Source: Alphaproteobacteria bacterium
GTDB lineage: Bacteria > Pseudomonadota > Alphaproteobacteria > Micropepsales > Micropepsaceae
DNA: 64,000 nt
Direction of reading: 5' to 3'
Assembly: GCA_016783965.1 (NCBI GenBank)
Contig: JADHVO010000005.1
Coordinates: 1 to 64,000, forward strand
In this document: positions 16,089 through 25,242 of the stretch, piece after piece
Position numbering within the stretch: position 1 is the stretch's first letter
Layout: the number at the start of each line of letters is the position of its first letter
The notes under the pieces: model-generated
What the model was told of the DNA's origin: nothing
Database searches by the model: none
The model's input: the letters and a program-made list of their open reading frames with translations, nothing else
Position numbers and translations under genes: made by a program

Positions 16089-18254
16089 ATGTTCCGCGAA
16101 TTGAGGGCAGGGGGTGCGCTGTTGGGGGTGCTGGCGTGCCTTGCGGCGGCTGACGGCGCAACGCCGCAGCCCGGCCAGTATGTCGACTCGAACGGCCACG
16201 TCGTTCAGCGGCCGGTGCCCATGTGGCTGGTGGGACCGGACGGCAAGGTCATGCACAACCCCGCGGCGCCGCCCCTGCCCCCGGGCACGGAGTTTCCGGC
16301 TCCCGTCAGCGCCGCGCCGGCACCGCCACCGGCCGCTGCGCCGCCGCAACCCGCGGCACCGCCGCCACCTCCCGCAACGGTCGCGGACGGCGACGCGATC
16401 ACGCTGGACTTCGTGGCGGCGGACGTTCGCGACGTGGCGAAGGCCGTGCTGGGAGACTTCCTCGGCCTCAACTATGCGGTCGGCGCCGGCGTCACGGGCA
16501 CGGTGACGATCCAGACGAGCCGGCCGGTCGCGCGAAAGGACGTGCTGGCCATCCTCGAACAGGCGCTCGAACTCAACAACCTCGCACTGGTCAAGCGGGC
16601 CGCGGTCTACACGATCGTGCCGCTCTCCGATGCGCGCCGGCAGTCGGGTGGCATCGCGCGCCGCGCAGACGCCGGCGAAGCGGGTTTCGGAGTGCAGATC
16701 GTCCCGCTGAAATATGTCGGCGCGGCGCAGATGCAGCACCTGCTCGAACCCTTGGTGCCGAGCCAGGCGATCGTCTACGCCGACGCGCAGCGCAATCTGC
16801 TGATGATCCAGGGCTCCGCAGCGGAGCGCAGCGCAATGATGGACGAGATCGCGTTGTTCGACGTCGACTGGCTGGAAAAGAAGACGTTTCGTCTGCTGAC
16901 GCCCAAGTACACCGATGTCGGCCCACTGACGAAAGAACTGGAGCAGTTCCTGGGCGGCGACGGCAGCACGCCGAACGATCTGGTGCGGCTGGTGCCGATC
17001 CAGCGGCTGAACGCGATCCTCGCCATCTCGGCGCAGCCGCGCTACCTCGCGCGCGTCGAGCAGATGATGGACCGCCTCGACCGGCCGGGCCAGGGCTACG
17101 AACGCCGGGTCTTCTTCTACGCGGTACAGAACAGCCGCGCGTCCGATCTTGCCGATGCGCTCAACCGTTCGATTTACGGCGACAGCTACCGGAGTCCCGC
17201 GAGCGACAACACGGGCAGCGGCGCCGACGATTTCAGCAGCCCGCTCTCGACCAGCGGCATGCCGATCACGCCGCCGCCGGCGCCGGCAACAACCCTGCCG
17301 GCGGCGGCGCCGGTTGCTCCGCCGGCGGCGGGCGGCGAAGTGCCCGATCACAATGCGAATGCCATCGTGACGGTCGATAAGGTGAACAACGCGCTGCTGA
17401 TCAACGGTACGCCGCAGCAATATGCGGCGATCCGGGAAGTGCTGCGCAACATGGACGTCGCGCCGATGCAGGTGCAACTCGAAGCCGTGATTGCGGAAGT
17501 GACGCTGAACGACGGCCTCGAATACGGCGTCCAGTACTTCTATCAGCCGAGCGACAAGCACCAGATTGCGCTGACCGACAGCAAGACCTTGAACATCACG
17601 CCGAGCCTGCCGGGCTTCTCCTATATGTTCACCCAAGGCAGCAACATCCGCATCATCCTGAGCGCGCTCTCGCAAGTGACGCATGTCGAGGTGGTTTCGT
17701 CGCCGAACGTCATGGTGCTCAACAACGGCACGGCGCTGCTCCAGGTGGGCAACCAGGTGCCGATCTCGACGGGGCAGGCGGTCAGCGTGACCGCGGGCGA
17801 CGCGCCGATCGTGAACAGCATCGCCTATCACGCCACCGGCGTGATCCTGAAGGTGACGCCCAGCGTCAACAAGAGCGGGCAGGTGACGCTCGAAGTGCTG
17901 CAAGAGGTCAGCAGCGTCGCGCCGGAAGCTGACCAGACCACCATCGGATCGCCCACCTTCACCGAGCGCAAGGTGAAGAGCACCATCTCCATCCAGGACA
18001 ACGAAACCGTGGCGCTTGGCGGCATGATCAGCAATTCTCGCACCCGCGGCAGCAGCGGATTGCCCTATCTCTCCAACATCCCCGTGCTCGGCGGCCTGTT
18101 CGGGACCAAGCAGAACAACGGTACGCGCACGGAGCTGATGGTGCTGATCACGCCGCACGTGATCGAGAACCTGGATGTGGCGCGCGCCGTCACAGAGGAG
18201 CTACGGCGGAAGTTCCCGATGATCACGCCCCAGCTGCTTACGGCCGCGCCGTGA
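16089..18254 (+). CDS. gspD: Type II secretion outer-membrane secretin GspD
   Basis: The 721-residue protein is read from an ATG with GGGAAGGG upstream; a GTG 18 bases earlier is also open. A hydrophobic signal segment is followed by a Pro/Ala-rich stretch (about 70-100), the N0 domain (ITLDFVAADVRDVAKAVLGD), N1-N3 domains (VIVPLKYVG-like, VQNSRASDLADAL, ANAIVTVDKVNNALLI), and a secretin barrel (VQLEAVIAEVTLNDGLEYG, VVSSPNVMVLNN, VGNQVPI). It ends with the signature LPYLSNIPVLGGLFG. No C-terminal S-domain is obvious, so targeting may use another mechanism. Its stop overlaps the gspK start. Confidence 0.96.
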   Translation: MFRELRAGGALLGVLACLAAADGATPQPGQYVDSNGHVVQRPVPMWLVGPDGKVMHNPAAPPLPPGTEFPAPVSAAPAPPPAAAPPQPAAPPPPPATVADGDAITLDFVAADVRDVAKAVLGDFLGLNYAVGAGVTGTVTIQTSRPVARKDVLAILEQALELNNLALVKRAAVYTIVPLSDARRQSGGIARRADAGEAGFGVQIVPLKYVGAAQMQHLLEPLVPSQAIVYADAQRNLLMIQGSAAERSAMMDEIALFDVDWLEKKTFRLLTPKYTDVGPLTKELEQFLGGDGSTPNDLVRLVPIQRLNAILAISAQPRYLARVEQMMDRLDRPGQGYERRVFFYAVQNSRASDLADALNRSIYGDSYRSPASDNTGSGADDFSSPLSTSGMPITPPPAPATTLPAAAPVAPPAAGGEVPDHNANAIVTVDKVNNALLINGTPQQYAAIREVLRNMDVAPMQVQLEAVIAEVTLNDGLEYGVQYFYQPSDKHQIALTDSKTLNITPSLPGFSYMFTQGSNIRIILSALSQVTHVEVVSSPNVMVLNNGTALLQVGNQVPISTGQAVSVTAGDAPIVNSIAYHATGVILKVTPSVNKSGQVTLEVLQEVSSVAPEADQTTIGSPTFTERKVKSTISIQDNETVALGGMISNSRTRGSSGLPYLSNIPVLGGLFGTKQNNGTRTELMVLITPHVIENLDVARAVTEELRRKFPMITPQLLTAAP

Positions 18255-19057
18255 GCAGCGGCGGGCGGCAGCGCGGCTTCGCCCTTGTCGTCGTGCTGTG
18301 GGTGGTTGCGGCATTGTCCCTGATCGCGGGCGCGATGCTCGCATCGTCGATGACATCGGCGAAGATCGAGAAGAATGCGTGGACGCAGATCGAGGTCCGC
18401 AACGCGGCGGATACCGCAGTTCAGAGCACCATCATGTCGCTGTTCGATCCGGGCAAGCCGTTGGCCCTCGACGGCCGGGTTCAGCGAAGCCGGGTAGGCG
18501 GCACGGCCCTGGCCGTATCGATCCAGGACGAAGGGGGCCTGATTGACCTGAACCACGCGAGCGTTGGCCTGCTCAAGACTCTCGTGAAGGCGGGCGGCGT
18601 GGACGCGGAGGCGGCAGACACGCTGGTGGCGCGCATCGTCTATTGGCGCTCGCCGCCGCAGGAGGATTCGAGCCTTGCAGGCGATGACGACGGCGGGGAC
18701 CGATCCTTCCGGCCGCGTCGCGGGTCGTTCCAGTCGCTCGACGAGCTCAAACTCGTGCCGGGCCTGTCTCCGGAGATCTACGACAGGATCGCGCCGGCGC
18801 TTACGATTTACGGCCGGCCCACCGGCGATTTCGACACGCGCGTTGCACCGCGCGCAGTGCTCATGCTTGTTCCAGGTATTGACGGTGATCGCGCGGACGT
18901 TGCCCTGGCCGCGCGGACCGGTGAGCTCGTCATCCCCCGGCACGTCTTCACCATCGTGGCGACAGCGGAAGCAAGCAACATACGATTTTCGCGGCGTGCG
19001 GCCGTCCGTCTGACCGGCGATCCGCAGAAGCCCTACGAGATTCTGGACTGGCAGTAA
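18251..19057 (+). CDS. gspK: Type II secretion minor pseudopilin GspK
   Basis: The 268-residue protein starts at GTG in a GTGA overlap with gspD. The N-terminus is MSSGGRQRG then FALVVVLWVVAALSLI. Position +5 is Val, not Glu, which is the usual GspK exception. The helix-hairpin-helix-like core (DEGGLIDLNHAS, FQSLDELKLVPGLSPEIYDRI) is characteristic. GspK caps the pseudopilus tip with I and J. It is the last gene of the operon; the next gene is convergent, 15 bases away. Confidence 0.93.
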   Translation: MSSGGRQRGFALVVVLWVVAALSLIAGAMLASSMTSAKIEKNAWTQIEVRNAADTAVQSTIMSLFDPGKPLALDGRVQRSRVGGTALAVSIQDEGGLIDLNHASVGLLKTLVKAGGVDAEAADTLVARIVYWRSPPQEDSSLAGDDDGGDRSFRPRRGSFQSLDELKLVPGLSPEIYDRIAPALTIYGRPTGDFDTRVAPRAVLMLVPGIDGDRADVALAARTGELVIPRHVFTIVATAEASNIRFSRRAAVRLTGDPQKPYEILDWQ

Positions 19058-19072
19058 CCTGTACGAGGCCGG

Positions 19073-20095
19073 CTAGCAGGGCGCCGCCGGGTGGATCAGC
19101 TTCCGGCTCTTCAGGTCCTGCCACAGCGCCGGCGGAATGGCCCGCTCCATCAGAGCGACATTGGCATCCACTTCCTCGACACTTATCGCGCCAGGAATGA
19201 CGCTGACCACAAGCGGATGCGCGGCAACGAATTGCAGCGCTGCCGCCCGCAACTCGACGCCATGGCCATCGCAGACCGCGCGCAGCGCCTCGACCCGCGC
19301 GGCGACGCTTGCGGGAATGTCGCCGTAATTGAACATCGCCTTTCCGGCGAGCACGCCGGAATTGTAGGGACCTCCGAGAACGATGCCGGCGCCCGCCTTC
19401 GCGCATTGCGGAAACAGCATGTCGATCGGCTCCTGCTCCAGCAGCGTGTAGCGGCCGGCCAGCAGGAACAGGTCCGGATCGGCCAGTTCGAGCATGCGCG
19501 CGCAAGGCTGCCACTCGTTGACACCGAGCCCAATGGCGTCGACGGCGCCGCTGCTACGCAAGGCATCGAGCGCCTTCCAGCCGCCGGTGGTCATCAGCTC
19601 CCTTATGCGTGCCTCGGAGCCTTCGCGGCCGCCGTGACTGGGCCCGTCAACGTCATGGACCAGCAGGATGTCGACGCGATCGAGGCCGAGCCGTGCAAGG
19701 CTCTCCTCGAAGGAACGCATCACGCCATCATAGGAATAGTCGTAGACGTATTTCAGCCGGGGCACGTTCTTGTAGATTCCGGCATCGAACGTCTCGCCCG
19801 GCGCCAGCGGCTCAAGCAGGCGGCCGACCTTGGTCGACAGTAGGTAATCGCCCCGCGCGTGCTGCCGCAGGTTTCGGCCAATGCGCGTCTCCGAAAGACC
19901 AAGACCATAAAGCGGCGCGGTGTCGTAAGTGCGCAGGCCGCGCTCCCAGGCGCGGCCCACCGTGGCGTCGCATTCGTCTTCGCTCAGCGCCCTTGGAAAA
20001 TTGCCGAGCGGCGCGGAGCCGAAACCCAGCAGCGAGAACGCCAGGGTCTTGCTCCGCCGGGTGACGAAGGTTCGCGTGTCAGTCGCCTTGAACAT
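19073..20095 (-). CDS. Aldo/keto reductase (D-threo-aldose 1-dehydrogenase type)
   Basis: The 340-residue protein is a TIM-barrel oxidoreductase. The catalytic tetrad is visible as D58, Y63 and K89, with the His in LLVHDVD near 146. The YDTAPLYGLGLSE and VHDVDGPSHGG segments resemble the subgroup that contains D-threo-aldose/L-fucose dehydrogenase and pyridoxal 4-dehydrogenase, which use NAD(P) to oxidise sugars or aldehydes. The true substrate cannot be read from the sequence. It lies 11 bases after a co-oriented alpha/beta hydrolase gene, probably in one transcript. Confidence 0.87.
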   Translation of the reverse strand: MFKATDTRTFVTRRSKTLAFSLLGFGSAPLGNFPRALSEDECDATVGRAWERGLRTYDTAPLYGLGLSETRIGRNLRQHARGDYLLSTKVGRLLEPLAPGETFDAGIYKNVPRLKYVYDYSYDGVMRSFEESLARLGLDRVDILLVHDVDGPSHGGREGSEARIRELMTTGGWKALDALRSSGAVDAIGLGVNEWQPCARMLELADPDLFLLAGRYTLLEQEPIDMLFPQCAKAGAGIVLGGPYNSGVLAGKAMFNYGDIPASVAARVEALRAVCDGHGVELRAAALQFVAAHPLVVSVIPGAISVEEVDANVALMERAIPPALWQDLKSRKLIHPAAPC

Positions 20096-20106
20096 CGCGT
20101 GCCGGG

Positions 20107-20982
20107 TCAGCCTTTGCCGAGAAAGGCGTTCACATGGCCCATGAACACATCGAGTTGGTCATGGTGGGACCAGTGTCCCGCCTTTTCGATGTTCGCAAGG
20201 CGGGCGTCCTTGAAGTGCTCGATCCGGCCGTCGATGGCCGGATCGGAGGCCCAAGACTCCATCCCGCGAACCAGCAGCACCGGCGCCGTGATGCAGCCCC
20301 AGATCCGCCGCTGGTCCTCGACCGACAACCCACCGGGGCCGCCGCCCATGCGGACATAGTTGTCGAACTTCCATGAGTAGGTCCCGTCCTCGTTTTGGAC
20401 CGCGCCATGGACGGTGAGGTGACGCGCCTGCGCGTCATCAAGATGCGTGTTTTCCTCCTTCATGCGGGCGACGGCGTCCTCGATGGTCGGGTACTTGCGC
20501 GGCACTCGCCCGGCCGCCTCGCGGCGCATCTCGATCCAGCTGCGGACCCGCTTCTCGATCCTGGCCTCCCGCATGCGCTCCATCATCTCGGGCGAGGGAC
20601 CCAGGCCTTCGATGGCCACGACCTTCTTCACCGTCTCGGGGAACAGGCCCGCATAGAGCAAAGCGATCGAGCCGCCCAGCGAGTGCGCGATGATCGTCAC
20701 CGGCGCCATCTTCTTCTGAAGTACCAATTGAGCGATGTCGTACACGTAGTTGATTTCATTGTAACTCGCGCCGGTCGACCACTCGCTGTCGCCATGGCCG
20801 CGCAGGTCGGGGGCGATGATGTGGTAGCGGTCGAGCAGCCTTTCCGAGACCCAGTCCCAGTTGCGGCAGTGGTCGCGGCCGCCGTGGATCAGAAGAAGTG
20901 CAGGGGCGTTCTCGTTGCCCCAATCGACGTAGTGGAGCCGCAGACGTTGCGAAAAGTAGAGGTGAGAGGTCGGTCCTTGCAT
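20107..20982 (-). CDS. Alpha/beta-hydrolase fold esterase
   Basis: The 291-residue protein has an oxyanion-hole motif HGGRDH (33-38), a nucleophile elbow AHSLGGS with Ser at 101, LVRGMESWASD in the acid region and GHWSHHDQ carrying the catalytic His near the C-terminus. This is the common single-domain hydrolase of the epoxide hydrolase/esterase branch. The Ser nucleophile argues against a dehalogenase or epoxide hydrolase, which use Asp. The substrate is unknown. It is the first gene of a probable two-gene unit with the aldo/keto reductase. Confidence 0.87.
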   Translation of the reverse strand: MQGPTSHLYFSQRLRLHYVDWGNENAPALLLIHGGRDHCRNWDWVSERLLDRYHIIAPDLRGHGDSEWSTGASYNEINYVYDIAQLVLQKKMAPVTIIAHSLGGSIALLYAGLFPETVKKVVAIEGLGPSPEMMERMREARIEKRVRSWIEMRREAAGRVPRKYPTIEDAVARMKEENTHLDDAQARHLTVHGAVQNEDGTYSWKFDNYVRMGGGPGGLSVEDQRRIWGCITAPVLLVRGMESWASDPAIDGRIEHFKDARLANIEKAGHWSHHDQLDVFMGHVNAFLGKG

Positions 20983-21321
20983 GGGCAGTCTATAGCATCG
21001 GATTCGGCGCTCTTGGCGAGTCCCGTCATTTTCAGGGACATCCCTGCGTATTCCATCGCTGAGTTGACCCCGGCGTCAGTTTAGCTGCCGTCCGGCGTCC
21101 CAACGGCGGTCGCATGCAGCGATACATGAGCCCGACGCATGGCTCGCCATGCGCGCAATCATGGCTCCATTCTTGTCGGCCAACGCCATCTGTTTCACGC
21201 AACCGTGTTTCAGTGCGGTTTGCCTCACAAAATTCTTTGTTGCGGTGCGCACCACGCTCACTTGAATTAGCGCGCATGCGTCGCGACGTGGTGGCGAGCA
21301 TGCACTCGTGCGGGGGACGGC
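20983..21321. other. Intergenic region, no gene recognised
   Basis: This divergent gap lies between the hydrolase (minus) and the TPR-glycosyltransferase (plus). It presumably contains both promoters. Short open frames here lack ribosome sites and protein-like composition. I see no RNA gene or repeat. Confidence 0.6.
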
Positions 21322-23139
21322 GTGAGCGGAGGACGGGAGTCCAGGCAGCAGGCGAGGCTCGCAAGAGCGCTCGAATTGCACCGCGCGGGCGACCTGGACC
21401 ATGCGACCCGCCAGTACCGCGCCATCCTCCAGATCGAGCCCGCCCATTTCGACGCCGCCCATATGCTGGGCGTGGCTTATCTTCAGCAGGGCCAGTACGA
21501 GCCCGCCGAGCGGCAGCTTCGCCGTGCGCTGCAGATCGCCCCGAACGTTCCGGAAGCGAACAACAATCTCGGTACGGCTTTGCGTCACCTGGGCCGGTTG
21601 GAGGAAGCGGTCGAGAGCTATGACCGGGCGCTTGCGCTGCGTGCTGCCTATCCTGAAGCCCTGACCAATCGCGGCAATGCGCTCAGGCTGCTGAAGCGGC
21701 CCGATGATGCGCTGGAAAGTTACGAGGGCGCCATCGCAGCACGCCCCAACTATGTCGATGCGCACTACAATCGCGGCGCCATGCTGGAAGAGCTGCAGCG
21801 CTGGGACGACGCCGTCGCGTGCTACGAGAACGTCCTGGCGCTCGAACCCAATTTCGTCGAGGCCCACAACAACCTCGGCAATGCGCTCCAGGCGCTGGGT
21901 CGCAGGCTGGAAGCGGTGGCATCCTACAGCCGCGCCATAGCCTTGCGTCCGGGCTATGCCGAGGCCTTCACGAACCGGGGCAACGTCCTGCGGCAGCTCG
22001 ATCGCCATGCAGAGGCGCTGGCGGATCACGAGACCGCGCTCAGGCTTCGCCCGAACTTTGCGGAGGTCTTCAACAACCGGGGCAGCGTGTATCACGAGAT
22101 GGGCCGCATCGACGACGCGGTCGCCGACTACCGCCGGGTGTTCGCGCTCGATCCCATGCATTTCGAGGCCAGGACCAATCTCGCGCTGATCAACCTGCTG
22201 CACGGCCGCTGGGAGCAGGGCTGGGACGGCTACGAATTCCGCTTCTACAAGAAGAGCAACGCCGTGTTCCGGCCCAACAACCCGGCATCGGAATGGAGTG
22301 GCGAGCCGCTGGGCGGCCGGCGCATCCTGCTGTTCGCGGAGCAGGGGTTCGGCGACGCGATCCAGTTCATCCGCTATGTGCCGGCACTTCAGGCAATGGG
22401 TGCGGGCGTCACGGTCATGGCGAACCGGCGGCTGCACCGCCTGTTGGGGACCGTGGCGCCCGGCATCGATTTCACGGCCACCGCGACGCCGGAGATGCGG
22501 TTCGACTTCCAGGCGCCGCTGATGAGTCTGCCGCGCCTTCTGAAGGTGCGCGTGAACGGCGTTGACGCCCCTCAATCCTACCTCCACGCCGACGCGACGC
22601 GTACCGAGATGTGGCGAACGCGTCTTGGGTCGCAAGGATTCAAGGTCGGCATCGCCTGGCAGGGCAATCCGGCGGGCACCGTCGACCACGGGCGCTCGAT
22701 CCCGCTGCGCGAGCTGGCGCCCTTGGCGCAGATCGATGGCGTTCGCCTGATCAGCCTTCAGAAGATCCACGGCACCGAGCAGATCGAGAGGCGCCCCGCG
22801 GGCATGACGCTCGAAATACCGGGCCATGACTTCGACGCCGGTGCCGATGCCTTCATCGACACCGCGGCGATGATGATGAACCTCGATCTCGTGGTGAGCT
22901 CGGACACCTCGATCGCGCACCTCGCGGGTGCGCTTGGGAGACCGGCATGGGTGATCTTGAAGAAGGTGCCGGACTGGCGCTGGCTGCTCGATCGGGACGA
23001 CAGCCCGTGGTACCCGGCGATGCGTCTGTTCCGGCAGGAGACGCACGGCGACTGGGCCGGAACCGTGGCCCGCGTCGCGGAGGAGCTGCGCAAGCTCGCG
23101 CCCGTCGCGGAGGACCGCGGCGCTTCGAGCGCGGCGTAG
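21322..23139 (+). CDS. TPR protein with C-terminal GT9-like glycosyltransferase domain
   Basis: The 605-residue protein is read from GTG. Residues about 10-300 are eight or more consecutive tetratricopeptide repeats of 34 residues (for example AHFDAAHMLGVAYLQQG, PEANNNLGTALRHLG, VEAHNNLGNALQALG). The C-terminal part (about 320-590) resembles heptosyltransferase-type GT9 folds: GGRRILLFAEQGFGDAIQF, FKVGIAWQGNP and the SSDTSIAHLAGALGRPAWVIL segment. Such fusions are common beside bacterial protein or surface glycosylation genes. A short DUF6165-like gene follows 5 bases later and is probably co-transcribed. Substrate and acceptor are unknown. Confidence 0.87.
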   Translation: MSGGRESRQQARLARALELHRAGDLDHATRQYRAILQIEPAHFDAAHMLGVAYLQQGQYEPAERQLRRALQIAPNVPEANNNLGTALRHLGRLEEAVESYDRALALRAAYPEALTNRGNALRLLKRPDDALESYEGAIAARPNYVDAHYNRGAMLEELQRWDDAVACYENVLALEPNFVEAHNNLGNALQALGRRLEAVASYSRAIALRPGYAEAFTNRGNVLRQLDRHAEALADHETALRLRPNFAEVFNNRGSVYHEMGRIDDAVADYRRVFALDPMHFEARTNLALINLLHGRWEQGWDGYEFRFYKKSNAVFRPNNPASEWSGEPLGGRRILLFAEQGFGDAIQFIRYVPALQAMGAGVTVMANRRLHRLLGTVAPGIDFTATATPEMRFDFQAPLMSLPRLLKVRVNGVDAPQSYLHADATRTEMWRTRLGSQGFKVGIAWQGNPAGTVDHGRSIPLRELAPLAQIDGVRLISLQKIHGTEQIERRPAGMTLEIPGHDFDAGADAFIDTAAMMMNLDLVVSSDTSIAHLAGALGRPAWVILKKVPDWRWLLDRDDSPWYPAMRLFRQETHGDWAGTVARVAEELRKLAPVAEDRGASSAA

Positions 23140-23144
23140 TGCCG

Positions 23145-23537
23145 ATGCGCGTCTATATTCCCGTCTCTGCCGGCGACCTGATCGACCGCATCACGATCCT
23201 GGAGATCAAGAAGGTGCGGATTCCCGACAGGAAGAAGCTCGCCAATGTCGAAAACGAGCTTCAATCGCTGATCGCCATCCGCAACTGCTTCCCGAAGCTC
23301 CAGCAGAAGGCGATTCGGGCGAAGGAACGCCAGCTCAGCAAGGCGAACCAGGTGCTCTGGGATACCGAGGACGAGATTCGCGCGCTCGAAGCGCGCGAGA
23401 GCTTCGACAAGGTCTTCGTTGCCGCCGCGCGGCGTGTCTATCGCACCAACGACCAGCGGGCGAAGCTGAAGGCGCAGATCAACGCGCTCGCCGGCAGCGC
23501 GCTGCGCGAAGAGAAATGGTTCTCGGAGAATCCGTAG
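23145..23537 (+). CDS. DUF6165-like protein
   Basis: The 130-residue protein starts MRVYIPVSAGDLIDRITILEIK, a pattern I associate with DUF6165 proteins, and is otherwise a charged, helical sequence with many Lys/Arg/Glu residues. A GTG six bases upstream overlaps the stop of the TPR-glycosyltransferase and is an alternative start. Its tight placement behind a TPR-GT9 gene suggests a role with that protein. No biochemical function is known to me. Confidence 0.75.
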   Translation: MRVYIPVSAGDLIDRITILEIKKVRIPDRKKLANVENELQSLIAIRNCFPKLQQKAIRAKERQLSKANQVLWDTEDEIRALEARESFDKVFVAAARRVYRTNDQRAKLKAQINALAGSALREEKWFSENP

Positions 23538-23971
23538 AACCCCCTAAGCGTTTCTCCCCTGTCCCGTTTTGACAATGCGCAATGCGGTGCGAGCCTAGGC
23601 GCTGTTGGATGCGATTCGGAAAACGCAGAAGCGAATTCCGCCATCGCAAACGGGGACACGCAGAATGCGCAAGCCGGTTCGCCACACGCCCTCGGGCGTT
23701 CGCACGCATCGCGCGTGCGTCGCCGCAAGCTCGATGCTCACTGCTTCCCTGCGTGGAAGCCGCGACGCACCTGGCGAGCGGCGTTTGCGCAACGAAGCGC
23801 AGGCCGATACCTGGCGCAGGACCGAAATGGGCACGAATCACATCGCCTGTTTCGGTATCTGGCGCCGCGGGACTCGCCGCCAGGCAGACCGTCCTAACCG
23901 TGCGAACCTGACGCGATGGCACATGCCGCACCGCCCTGGTGCGGCGTTTACGCTGGGCCGGAGCGAAAAAA
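23538..23971. other. Intergenic region, no gene recognised
   Basis: This 434-base stretch has open frames on both strands, but their products are Arg/Cys-rich and non-globular, with no plausible ribosome sites. I see no tRNA, repeat or clear hairpin. A promoter for the following small gene is likely but not identifiable with confidence. Confidence 0.5.
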
Positions 23972-24139
23972 ATGAAGCAGCCTCCGAGAGTTGAGCTGTT
24001 CACCACGTCGGCGACTTTTTCGGTTCCGATTCGCCTGCATCCCGTGTATATCCCGCACGCCGTTTTGATAGCGGTGATCGTGCTCGCCTCCGTCGCCAAT
24101 GCGGTGATGCAGGCCGCCGACTGGATCGTTCAGCCCTGA
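23972..24139 (+). CDS. Small single-helix membrane protein, function unknown
   Basis: The 55-residue product starts MKQPPRVELF after a GGAG ten bases upstream. Residues about 27-48 form one hydrophobic helix (IPHAVLIAVIVLASVANAVM), followed by a short polar end. It has the look of a genuine small membrane protein, but there is nothing to compare it with in the window. An upstream ATG adds eleven residues. Confidence 0.45.
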   Translation: MKQPPRVELFTTSATFSVPIRLHPVYIPHAVLIAVIVLASVANAVMQAADWIVQP

Positions 24140-24209
24140 GCTGCGTTTCTGGTCGGTTGCAGAGCCGTCGGCCCCACACTTTATTCGCGGTTACGAGGAC
24201 GCTTCACGC

Positions 24210-24611
24210 GTGATGATGGATTGTGCAGTGGTTGGTGACAGCATCGCGCTCGGCGTCGGGACCGAGATGCATCGCTGCGTGGTCAACGCAACGGTCGGTC
24301 TTCCCTCCGCCGACATCATCGGGCGCGTGCAGCACGCCAACGTCGTGGTCATCTCCGCCGGCAGCAACGACGCCCATAGTCCCGCACTCGAGGACAATCT
24401 GCGTGCCATCCGCGAGCGCGCGGTCAACGCGCGGGTGATGCACGTGATCTGGATTTCGCCGATGGATCCGCGGGCCGCCGCCGCCGTTCAGCGTGTTGCG
24501 CGCCTGCACGGCGATCGTGTGGTCCATTTCAAGCCGCGCCCGGACAACATCCATCCGAAGTCCTATCCGACGCTCGCAGACCGCGTGACCAAGGCGATGC
24601 GCGGGATTTAG
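24210..24611 (+). CDS. Short SGNH/GDSL-like hydrolase
   Basis: The 133-residue protein carries the SGNH blocks in order: GDS at 9-11 (nucleophile Ser 11), a block-III Asn in SAGSND (49-54), and D112 with H115 in DNIHPKSY as the likely acid and base. It is shorter than typical family members (about 180-200 residues) and lacks a signal peptide, so it may be a minimal cytoplasmic form. Its stop overlaps the convergent flavodoxin-fold gene by 4 bases. The acyl substrate is unknown. Confidence 0.75.
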   Translation: MMMDCAVVGDSIALGVGTEMHRCVVNATVGLPSADIIGRVQHANVVVISAGSNDAHSPALEDNLRAIRERAVNARVMHVIWISPMDPRAAAAVQRVARLHGDRVVHFKPRPDNIHPKSYPTLADRVTKAMRGI

Positions 24612-25135
24612 GCCGCGCAGGCGCCGGCCTGGCGCATCTCCTTCAGCCACTTCTGCCGTTGTTCCTTGCTCATCGTATCCACGCTGCCGATGAAGGTCTG
24701 CGCCTTCGCCTGCACGCCGGCCAGCGCTGTGGCCTCGCAGGCCGGCTTTGCGCGATAGAGGAAGGCCGGCAGTTCGGTCGTGACCACCAGCCGTGCGGCC
24801 TTGTCGCCCGGCTGCGCGGTGTCGAGATGCCTGCGCAGGCGTGCCACGTAGTCGAGCAGCTGCTTCAGCGCCGCCGGCGGCGCGTTGGCCCACAACGGAT
24901 AGATGATCGTGATCTCATCCGCCGCGCGGACCAGGCGATAGGCCGCTTCGATCCCGTTCCAGGCTTCCAGATCGTCGTTCGCCGCGCGCGGCATCTTCAG
25001 GGCGCCGACGTTCAGGCGCCGCGTGGCGCAGCCGCGCGCCTGCGCGCCCTCGGAATAGGCGTCGCACAGCGCAGCGCAGAAGCGCTCCGGCCGCGGGTCG
25101 GGATGGCCGTTGATGACAAGGATGTTCCTGCTCAT
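24608..25135 (-). CDS. Flavodoxin-fold NAD(P)H quinone oxidoreductase-like protein
   Basis: The 175-residue protein begins MSRNILVINGHPDPRPERFCAAL, the FMN-phosphate-binding start of the NQO1/MdaB-like fold. IIYPLWANAPPAALKQLLDYV is the typical segment that contacts the flavin ring. These enzymes transfer hydride from NAD(P)H to quinones. The C-terminal part is shorter than in NQO1. It is divergent from the TRIC/UPF0126 membrane protein gene. Confidence 0.8.
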   Translation of the reverse strand: MSRNILVINGHPDPRPERFCAALCDAYSEGAQARGCATRRLNVGALKMPRAANDDLEAWNGIEAAYRLVRAADEITIIYPLWANAPPAALKQLLDYVARLRRHLDTAQPGDKAARLVVTTELPAFLYRAKPACEATALAGVQAKAQTFIGSVDTMSKEQRQKWLKEMRQAGACAA

Positions 25136-25242
25136 GGCGCGCGCCTCGTCGCGGGTGCCTTGGCAGAATGAAGCCGCGTCGTCCGGACCGCCTTGCGAAT
25201 TGTCAACTGACGCCCGCGCTTTTGCGTGATAGCACCACGCCC

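Noticed and set aside
15972..18158. 728-codon open frame on the minus strand across gspD
   Set aside because: Antisense shadow of the secretin; Arg/His-rich, no motifs.
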